A DNA stretch of 64,000 nt, taken from assembly GCA_024663395.1 (NCBI GenBank), contig JANFAH010000028.1:620001-684000 (forward strand), given 5' to 3'. Of the stretch, positions 55,023-64,000 are shown piece by piece (the first letter of the stretch is position 1; the number at the start of each line of letters is the position of its first letter). The DNA comes from Pisolithus tinctorius. Its lineage: Eukaryota > Basidiomycota > Agaricomycetes > Boletales > Pisolithaceae. The position numbers and the translations under genes were made by a program. Below the pieces are notes generated by a model, which did no database searches, was not told the DNA's origin, and saw only the letters and a program-made list of their open reading frames with translations.

Positions 55023-56832
55023 TCAGTACTTGACCGCCGCAGAATAGCCACCATGCAAGCGTACAAGTTCAACCCCACCTAATTCGCTAGTGGCATACTC
55101 CATGGGCGTTGCCATGGTTACAAACATCGCCTCGCCATCCCCACCTGAACACCAATCATACAAAGTGTGGCCACCCTCGAATTGATTGAAGATCGGCGAT
55201 TGGGTATACGGGGACATGCATGGGTCCGACCAGTCTTTCATGAGTATGTTATACGGTCGTGAGCATTGCATCTCGTCCGGTGAAGCAGCGCTGACATTGG
55301 TCTCGTCAAGATCCGCCAGTCCATAGAATGCGGAAGGTTGCTCGAGAGGGCTACGTAAGGTACACACGGGTGGTGGTAGATGAGCGCCCGTTGATGTCTT
55401 CAGGAGATTATACGGCTATAGATAATATATATTTATACGCACATTAGATATTGAAGTCACAAAAAGGGAGGACACGAGGTAAAAGAACTCACGTCATTCC
55501 ATCGTGCTGGGGCACCTTCTCCGAGAGTAGAGGGAAGCACAAGCGGAGAGAGGTCGCCGATGGGTTCACCGAACATAGCATGTGTAGTGTCATACTGTTG
55601 GTGTCCTTGTCCATCGGTAACATTGTATGGGGATGAATTGCAGCTGCTACTGAACTGAGGTTCGAATGCTTCGTACGAGATGCTGACGAAAGCACTGCCC
55701 AGTAAGCCATGGCACGCATTTGTAGGCGAGGGTGATTGTGATTCTATAGGAGCGTGTGATGCTGGAGCAGATAGAGAGCGCCTAAACATGGCTGTGAGGG
55801 GGATTTTGAAGCGGTTGTCGACAGCATCAGGCGTTTGCGAGCGGGGATGCGAGCTGTTGCTATGCTGATCCCCGTTGTTTCGACTCGTGAATTCTTCGCA
55901 GATAACGCCTTCCTTCTTGGGCACTGCCAACGCTTCATCTCCGTCCCCTTTCCTTTCCTCCACGACTTGTGCCTTGTTCAAGTCCGTTATGGTATCCCCC
56001 TTGCTGTCCTCCCATTTCCTGACAGCGTCTTCCAAGTCCACACCAGTCTTTCCTTCAGTGAGTAAGTCTACAATGATGGTGCACCGTGCGTCCTCATTTT
56101 TCTTGTTCACCCCCGCCTCGGCTCGGCCTTTTCGCCCAGCATGGGAAGTTCGTTTTCGGGTATTCGCAGGTCCGTCTTTGACTTTGAGCTTGGCGTGCGC
56201 ATTAGCTCCGGGTCGGAATCGCCAATCAGGATAACGTCTCCTATGTTCCGCTTGTGCAACTACCGCTTTTGCTTCCCATACCTCCCTCTCTTCACGAGGG
56301 AGGGTCTTCCAGTATTTGCCTATAGACCGGAAGTACCGAGTCATTATCTATTATTTTACCGACAAGTAGTAGGAACACACCAATGATCTTTGAGAGGGTG
56401 CTGTGGTTCCCTTCCACTTTCTCTGGAACTTGTTGACTCTTGATGAACGAGGATCTGAAAAGGATAAAGGCGTTCGGAGGACGTGGAATGTATGAAGCGT
56501 CGCGTTTTTTGTTGTGGCTCGTCCGTTCGGGTCCACCGTTGTACGCTGGCTGAAGTTCCAAAGGTTCTGCTGTTTCTACGGGAGGTTCGGGAGGGATGGG
56601 ACTGTCCCACACAGTCTCGAACGGAATGGTCGGATCAGAGCTGAATGCTGTGATCGGCGTCATATCTGTGAAGAAGGTAAACGTCATCGATGGGTTTGGA
56701 TTGTCGACGAGCGGTGGCATTCCGTCTACCAAGTTGAAAGATTAGACAAAGAGGAGTAGTCAATACGATGGTATTCGCACCGTCGTCATCCACGTCGTTG
56801 AGGATGGGATCGTGTTCTTGTAAGGTTAGCAT
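55023..56832 (-). CDS. HMG-box (MATA_HMG-type) transcription factor
   Basis: 538 residues from four exons on the minus strand: 56832-56781, 56725-56381, 56319-55493, 55415-55023; introns of 55, 61 and 77 nt, all GT-AG with agreeing phases. The acidic N-terminus is followed by one HMG box at residues about 96-170 (YIPRPPNAFILFRSSF, STLSKIIGKYWKTL, REVWEAKAVVAQAEHRRRYPDW). This is the sequence-specific class found in fungal mating-type and Ste11/Prf1-like regulators. A basic stretch (KRTSHAGRKGRAEAGVNKK) behind the box is a likely nuclear signal. The long remainder is Ser/Pro-rich and probably disordered, as in activation domains. Which regulator it is cannot be told, and no mating-type gene is seen beside it. 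ATG 56832 is the first in frame. Confidence 0.85.
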
Positions 56833-58920
56833 TACTGTTGGGAGAAAACGTGCAGAGGAGAGGGAAGGGCAGGGGGAGGGGGAGGGGACGAGAAGAAATC
56901 CCAGCTGTGCTTTATGCTCGCTTTGGCAACGGAAGGAATCGAAGCTGGTTCGACTTGTTCCCACCCGCGTTCTCTACTTTAGCGCCTACTCGACAGCGAT
57001 ATGCACGGCGTTAAGATGCAAGTCTTTCTCTACCACTACCCCAGGGTGGGGTCCTCACGGGATTAAAAGGAGCAAGACAGAAAAAAAAAGTTTCGAGTCG
57101 TCATCAGCATTGCCCGGCCTCCCTTCATCATGGCTGTATCGGACATGTTGGCTGGGGACGCAGGCCGAGACAATCCTGTGTAATATACGCGAGGTTAAAG
57201 GGAAAGCGAGAGGCTCTCAAGCATGTCATGGCCTGCAACGTCGTCGCCCTCGAGGCCGCCTCGTGGTGTCCGCCCTCTCACTGGGCAACCACTTGCTATT
57301 TTCTGCCTGAACTAAAAACATTTTGCCTTTGCCATTGCTGTGCGTCCACACCATCGCTTACCACCCGGTATTCGGCGATTTGACATGCATGGAGGAAAGG
57401 TTGCCATCGGTAAGCTGACGTGGCGTGTAGTCGCATACTATGTTGCTCGATTAACCGGTAAGTCATATCGGAATATGTGACGGGCTGGCATTTCGTGTCG
57501 ATGCTTTCATCCGTACGGTGTTCTGCAGTGCTTCACAGCAAGTGGAACCAGTGTATCAGAACACCAGGTCATATGTTCCCTGATGTCATGCTCCACATGC
57601 AGTTCTGCCCAATCCCTACTTCTGAGCCTTGTTCCGCTGGACACAGCACGGAAATGACCCCGGATCAAGTGTTCGCACTGCTTCGTTCCACATGTATCTG
57701 TCGTAATGACGATTTTCGACAATTCGCTGCCAAGGGCCCACCGGTGGACAACAACCAAGGTACCGCAATCATTCCATTCTACCACCAGAATTGCACCAAT
57801 GGCCGGACCGGAACCCATAACGAGCGTCCGCTGATAAGCGTAGCGAGTAAGTATCTCGTACATGTTATCCCCTCTGTTGGAAGGGCTTGTCCGGCGCTCG
57901 ACAAATCAATACTGTATATCCACCGATTGCGCTCATAAGCATCATCCAGATCGTTTCATCCATACTCGCTAGTCCCATTTTGTATTGGGCATGGGATGTT
58001 CTATGTTCGTTAACTCTTCAGTCAGTTGAGCCGGGAAAGGCACTGGCACAGCCGTTCCAACCCTCGGTGCTCTCTCCGGTTCTCGTCCGCGTACCTTCTA
58101 AAAGTGATATCTTCCTCCATTCCTGGAAATGCGTCACCGTACGTGGGACGTACTCCCCTCCCAGGTCACTATGTGCCCTACTAATTAGGTGAGTGTACTG
58201 TGAGAAACACAGAACCGGGTTCGGTATCCTCGGGCACCCCTCTGCGTTCCTTTTACTCGCAAGTCACTCGTTTATGCCGACGTCAGTTCTCGTACTCCGA
58301 TGGGAGTCCGATGTGCAAAGAGCACACTGGAGGTGATACAGATACGTCTGTCATTCGGACTTCTTAACGTCACGCGGAAATGCGCATCGTCTTCCTGACC
58401 AGATGACCGAGTGTGGGACAACCAAATGTACGTGGCGTTCCATACAGAATGCCCCTATCTCTCTTCGAACACCCTCGCCACGCAAAAGACGCCTTTTTCA
58501 TCCTATTTAGCGATTCCCCCTTTCCCAGGCACAGATACAGCCTAGGTTATCGTCAACCTCATGTGACATGCAACTACCCTATTATTCTAAATTGCACATT
58601 CCTAATGTTGTCAGCGCTTTCCTGACAAACGGCGGACAATTATCGTGACATGTGGGCCTGTTCTGCGTGTCTGTTCCCTTGAAGCTCGTGGACTTGTATG
58701 AATTGGAGCCAGAGTGGCAGATGGTAAGACAATAGCCGTCTGGCCGGTCAGTGCAGATGTAATGAACGCTTTACGCGCTGCGATGAGTCGGAGTTTGGTA
58801 GATGCAGGATTTTGAACTTGGTGAATCTGAATTGCTTGTGCCTCGCTCGGGTATTCGATGACATAATCCGAGAGAGGTGTGCCCTGGACCACCACCACAC
58901 CGGTTGCCCTCCTACATGCA
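56833..58920. other. Intergenic, HMG gene to glycosylase (divergent)
   Basis: Over 2 kb between divergently transcribed genes, so it contains both promoters. A purine-rich run (GGAGAGGGAAGGGCAGGGGG, about 56857-56890) lies near the HMG start. Plus ORF 57477-57938 contains CICRNDDF and a following GTAAGT, but I could not connect it to any family or build a gene; its reverse strand is equally open. Confidence 0.45.
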
Positions 58921-59870
58921 ATGACTCGTACTTTGAAGCGTCTTCGTTCGTCCCGTTATTATTATTTGGCCTACGGCAGGCTGCTAACGCCACAGAGCCA
59001 GGGCAACCAGAGGAAGCAGCATTGGTTCTTTCAGAGTTCACACAAGATGCCCACGCTACCAAAAAGCTCAAGCTTCTAGAAGAACACAGGATAGAATCTC
59101 CCTATCCCTTATTTACCCGTCCAACGATCGAGGAAACGCGTGCAGTGTACGCCATTCTCGCGGCGAACACCCCAGGGGGTGCGCCTACTGTCCACTCCGA
59201 GCCAAATGACACCACGACTAACTCTGGCAGTGCAACATCCAAGTCCGTGTCGTGTACCGGGAGTAGCGCCCTTCCGAATGTCCTCGACTCTGTCATCGGA
59301 ACGATCCTTTCCCAAAGTACCTCCTCCCAGAACTATACACGAGCGAAATGCTCTCTTGACGCAGAGTTTGGAACTGGCGAACCAGCATTCGAACGGATGG
59401 TCAACGCCGACGTAGAACAGATCACACAGGCCATCAAGTGCGGCGGACTAGCCAATAAGAAAGCGAGCACGATTCAAACACTATTGCGAAGTGTCAAAGC
59501 GAAACACGGCAAATACGACCTGCAACACTTACACAACAACGAGATACCAAACGACGATGCTATGCGCGAGCTCGTATCCTACAAGGGTGTGGGTCCCAAA
59601 ACGGCCGCGTGTGTCCTGTCATTTTGTTTAGGCAGACAAGCATTCGCGGTGGATACGCACGTGTTTAGGTTGACGAGAATGCTCGGGTGGGTGCCGGAAA
59701 GCTCCAATCCGGTTGATGCACAGTCCCATCTGGAGTTGAGGATTCCATCGGAGCTCAAGTATGGATTACATGTGATGATGGTGAGGCATGGAAGGACGTG
59801 TCGTGGATGTAGGAATGGAGGGAGGGGTCCTTGTCCCTTAAAAGCTTGGCTTCGGGAGAGGAACTCGTAA
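58921..59870 (+). CDS. HhH-GPD DNA glycosylase (endonuclease III-like)
   Basis: 302 residues. Exon 1 58921-58954 (MTRTLKRLRSS), intron 58955-58995 (41 nt, GT-AG with CTAAC branch sequence), exon 2 58996-59870. An alternative start upstream at 58812 runs through this intron and gives a poor N-terminus. HhH-GPD signatures: LDSVIGTILSQSTS, then KGVGPKTAACVL (helix-hairpin-helix with catalytic Lys about residue 213) and AFAVDTHVFRL (catalytic Asp about 231). The family removes damaged bases and cuts abasic sites in base-excision repair. The C-terminal TC-x2-C-x6-C retains three of the four Fe-S cysteines of endonuclease III; the first position is Met. The substrate cannot be told. Confidence 0.88.
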
Positions 59871-62800
59871 TCAGGAGAAGGGGGCGGCCCAGCCAAAGTG
59901 GAGTTTGCGATGGAACCCGCAGCTGCGGCACTAGGGGAGTCATATACTGGGGAAGCCATTGGCTATGATCTGGTTGGCTCTGCACGTACATCATTTCATG
60001 TCAGTCATTGAACTGTCGTTCCTTACTCTAGGTTTTAATTCTTTTATTGTCGGCGCGCACTATGAACAGACTCCAGGTTTGCGTCGCACCAGCACTTTAA
60101 GCAGTGGGACTTGCTTCCATCGCCTCCAGCATGAATTGCCGTCAAGCACTTTCCGAACATCTCCTTACTACTCATTCCATCACTCTCCGAAAATCCGCAA
60201 TGATCTGCTCCAAAAAGGACCCCCAATCACGATGCGGTTGAACGCTTTCTTGCCTCGGCTCCGCGAGGAGTTATCGTCGCCGCCACGTCACAATCTGGAT
60301 AATCCATCGCTCCGACCTGGTATGCATTCCTCAATAGCCAATGAGCACAACTTTCACTCCAGCGGCTCAGCCGCACGCAATCTCACCGCGGCGCATTCGG
60401 ACTGATCAGCTTATCTCCCGTGTGAACTCTCAAATCACCCTCGGGCGACGTCTGGTAGGAGCTCGACTGCGACGAATCAGGCCTCCTGTACATACGATAA
60501 AGGCACCAGTATTGATGTCGACTACTTGTCGGCCAAATTTTATGCCTTTCTACGAAAGAATACCATAGTAATGCTCAGACCGCTCCACGGAGCGCCGAGC
60601 TAGTACCTTTTTAAACTGTTCACTTTCTGGGAAGACTCTCAAGCCCCGCCGGGCCGCCATCCATATGCATCTCGCGTTCTGAACTAAGCTTCATTTCGGG
60701 CTAGTCGAGGTCGAGGTCTATTAGTACAAGGGGATGTCCAAATCTGTGTAATGGTGGGGAGTTCTCGCTCCGTGTCCGTTAGCCAGAATATTATTATTGT
60801 TATTATTGCCATCTCTCAAACCTCGGAATCAGGCCAAACCCAGACACCTCCAAAGATGTGGGCGAGGTAGACCTTTACCTTCCCACACACATCTGACCAT
60901 TGATCATTTACTAGTCTAGATGGACTTCGACTCATGATTGGCCAGTCTCGTCAGCCACCGTGTAAGTATAAAAAGTATTTTTTGATACGCCCCTTGTTCC
61001 AAATATGAACTGTGTTGGAATGGTTACAACGACCCGAAGGAATGGATCCGTCTGTACAATGCAAGGTTTTGAGCCATACTGTATGGGTTTACCGTATTGT
61101 CGCGACCACATGCATTCATTTTCATGTGGGGTACATGTATTTTCCCCCTGATATGAGAATCTGAGATATCAAGATGAGTACATGTGTCCATCCTGTGCGC
61201 ACGGAACCAGAGGCCAAACCCTTGCCAGTGTGCGAAGGTGCGCGATCCGAGTTTACTTCGTAGTGCGATAGGATCTCAGACGGTACGTGCTCATCACGGG
61301 AGGAGTCAAAACCAACTGTCAAGAAGCATGAGCCATGTGATACAGCAGTTGATAATGCGGCAGTAGATTACAGTGCTGACGCGGAACCTGTTCATCGGCG
61401 TGGGTACATCATAGACATAGTGGCCTATTAGTGCAGCTCAACGTTAAGGACTTCTCAACGACAGGTACAGAGTCTAGGAAGCAACATAGGAGTTATCGAT
61501 AGCATTGAACGTACCAGGACTATGACGACAGCAACCGCATCCCATATGTCGGAGCTAGATTACAGTGACTGATGGGTATTTCTGCAATGGTTTGGATAAT
61601 GTGTGATGAGATGCAACCTCACCCTGTGCTTTGAAAATCGCTCTTCACAACGTCACTTATCGAACTTTCCCGTGTTAACAAAAGCAGGGTACCTAATCGG
61701 AAGAGCGTCACTGACCGCTCATTTCTGATAGCGCGGTACTTTTAGTTTAGCACCGATATATACACCTGAATCTTTGCCTAATCTTGCCTGAATCTGCTAG
61801 AATGTGAATGGAGGGAGGGGGAGAGCACATTAGCAACGGAGACCGTTTCAATCTATCACATTCGTCGCGAAAGGCCTAGGCTTGCGCCGGTACACCTTGT
61901 ATGTACAGTAGACTTTCGTGTCTACTGACCCAGGCTCCCTTTGCTTTGTCCTTGGAACTCATCAAAATCCACAACCACTGGTGTCGGAGTCTGCATTAGG
62001 ACGCTACATGTAAAATATTTAATGGCATGTACAGCTTCTGATTGGTTGAGTCACGTACCTACGTGTCGCCATTTAAGTATGAGACGGAGCTGTCTAGAAC
62101 TGTATTTGGCATGATGGAGGGATTCGGTTCCCGCGATCGTTGATGCTCACTATGGCTTCATGGAAACATTAATGGAAGCGCTCGGGGTTCGTAGCCAGGA
62201 TTGTCCACTAATAAAGAACATTACAAACACGACAGTCCGGTACGGAAAGGGTCTTCCAAATCATGACTTCTTTGATGCGCCTTGTCTAGAATATCCCTCA
62301 CGAGCGACGTCGCATTACACATGCCAGAAGCAGCATTATAACACCACGCATCGAACGCCGATGACGTGCGGAACATGTTCAGTTTGACACGAAACCGAGG
62401 TTCCAAAACCAAATGCCGTTCACATGTGAGGTGCCTTTTCGTGCCTTTCATATTAGGATCTGAGGCCTTCTTAATATGACAGGACTTGTGTCAGCATCTG
62501 ACGTGAGGTTGACGGAGGCTGGCAGTTGAATAGTGGCGCAACATGGACCGAACCGATTGGAACGAAGGCCTTTGGAGACACTCCATTACCTGACAAAATT
62601 TTCTGAAGACACCGTGACCGCTATCGCGAAGGGTACCATAGACGATGCCACAAGTGGCCCTGGCCAGTCTGCTGAAGGGGAGGCAACAATAATTCACACG
62701 CCCATCCACCGGAATAGGCGGTGCGCAAATGATTCAGAAAGTTGGAAAATTGGAAGCTATCGACAGGTCGAACAACATCCATTTCCAGGAATTTCTCACC

Positions 62801-64000
62801 CTGAGCATGTAGCGAATGTTCATACCACCGTATTAATCGGTTCGTCAGACCTCTTCTGTGCTTCTTCCAACGTATCATCGTGGGCCTAACAGGATAACAT
62901 AATTGTTAAGCTTCTAGCTGTAAGAGTGCCAACGATGTACTCACGCACCAGTTGACATATCAAATAAGGAAGAAAGTGTTCCGTCTGTCAAGTAATATCG
63001 TAAACGGTGAGCAATGCAATGTATTCGGCATCACAGTTCCTGAATCGTTCTTGCTAGTGTATATGTCTCGACCTTTGCCATCCCAAGTCGCAACAACGAG
63101 GTTGCGAAGCAACATGGTTTGAGGACCATGGATACAAACCGTTTCTGTGCCCATTATTTTGTGGATCGACCTAGCTAGGTCCTGCTAGGACCGCAGCTCG
63201 TCCTACCATATACTTAGCGCCGCTTCCCGGGTGATGCGCTAACCTGCCATACGATTCTTGCATGATGCCTCAAACGAGAATAATATCAGAATTAGGCAAT
63301 GCCGCCCATTACCCATGTTTGCGGAAAGTTGAAAGAAAAATGGGCGTACGTGATAGTGCCGCTTGGGGGTCTACTCCAGATGTTTGCTCACATCTATCCA
63401 GCACTGTCAGCTGTCCATGACTTGTCGAATGTAGCATGGTAAGGTGGGATGGTATTTCCCGGTCTCGATCGACACCGCGACATCGTGGCAATATCTTCTA
63501 ATCCGCATCTTCAGCGGCCGGCTCCCTGGGACCGAGCTGTCATGTACGCCATCCGCAGTAAGAACTGCGGATGCGGACGGGAATCGGGAGCGGGGTAGTG
63601 TAGGCGGAATCAGATGAGGCTAACTTCGAAATACCTGCGTCGACGTTAGCATTCCACTAGAACATCTCCTTCCAAGCTCACGGGCAAGCAAACGAATCAG
63701 CGGACCTACTGTGTAAGCCATTGTCTACGATGTAGACAGCAGTTTCTCACAGTTCCGCCCTCGCATCTAGTCCCGGTCTATCATGACGCGATATAGAGGC
63801 TTTCAGACTCTAAATTATGCTTACACTCCACACGGATCTGAAACCCTTACATTGTCGTGGGGGCCATTGTCCTCTGTAAATGGTTATAGTGGAGCTGTAG
63901 GGCATCCTCTTCTTCAGTTCCGCGCATCAATCTGATATGAAGGCATAAATGCGTCAGCGGCACAAATGGACAGTCGCAGGAAAATTCTTGCTGGGCAATC
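59871..64000. other. Right-hand region without a supported gene
   Basis: 4.1 kb scanned on both strands. All ORFs are short (150 codons or fewer), overlap on both strands, and show no recognisable domain. No tRNA or rRNA was recognised. Plus 62533-62889 (118 codons) is the most open part of its area but has no family resemblance I can name. Base composition is like that of the host genes, unlike the transposon block. Confidence 0.4.

Noticed and set aside
57477..57938. Possible secreted Cys-rich gene (CFEM-like spacing around CICRNDDF)
   Set aside because: The remaining cysteines do not fit, no signal peptide at the start, no consistent exon structure, and the reverse strand is open too.
58812..59870. 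Single-exon reading of the glycosylase from 58812
   Set aside because: The first 60 residues are unlike the family; a 41-nt intron with GT, CTAAC and CAG gives a better N-terminus from ATG 58921.

Overview
The window is eukaryotic and almost certainly from a basidiomycete fungus (Agaricomycetes). The right-hand genes have short introns (41-77 nt) with fungal-type splice sites, and they encode BUB3, a MATA_HMG-type transcription factor and an HhH-GPD DNA glycosylase. The left-hand mobile DNA is dominated by fungal Ty3/gypsy elements. No genus can be named from sequence alone.

Layout. Bases 1 to about 52,000 are one nested transposon block in which nearly every element sits inside another. The deepest stack has six layers. 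A Ty1/copia element (pieces at 47767-47976 and 23141-23829; an RNase H piece at 49792-50365 may be from another copy) received Ty3/gypsy element 3. Element 3 runs from a 5' LTR at 47085-47766 through gag, PR, RT, RNase H and IN to a 3' LTR at 22513-23140. A 1.8-kb LTR family, here called X, lies in both the gypsy and copia sequences. X copy A received gypsy element 2 (10106-14884). Element 2 integrase received gypsy element 1 (1-10105). Element 1 contains two solo LTRs of the same family as the element 2 LTR (family T). Seven-base or five-base target duplications and rejoining protein frames support most joints. The 15947-23829 segment has been inverted between two oppositely oriented X LTRs.

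Other insertions in element 3 are an almost undamaged chromovirus (element 4, 25903-31758), two large palindromic DNA elements (FB1 18595-21465, FB2 34225-40998), and two more solo T LTRs. A 1.57-kb palindrome with Tc1/mariner-like ends and a TA duplication (43552-45122) lies in X copy C.

The most notable structures are: (1) genes antisense to pol encoding Zn2Cys6-like cysteine clusters, between IN and the 3' LTR of two different gypsy elements; (2) the FB1/FB2 family, with termini CACTTCAGTCA, 7-bp target duplications, arms built from 21-bp-based repeats whose two arms differ by exactly 2 and 18 units, and a shared central core; (3) a conserved ORF of about 159 codons inside the X LTR; (4) a textbook -1 frameshift signal at the gag/pol overlap of element 4, plus self-priming signals in elements 4 and 2.

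From about 52 kb to the end the DNA is ordinary gene-bearing sequence: bub3 (+), an HMG-box regulator (-), an HhH-GPD glycosylase (+), and long intergenic stretches in which no gene could be supported.
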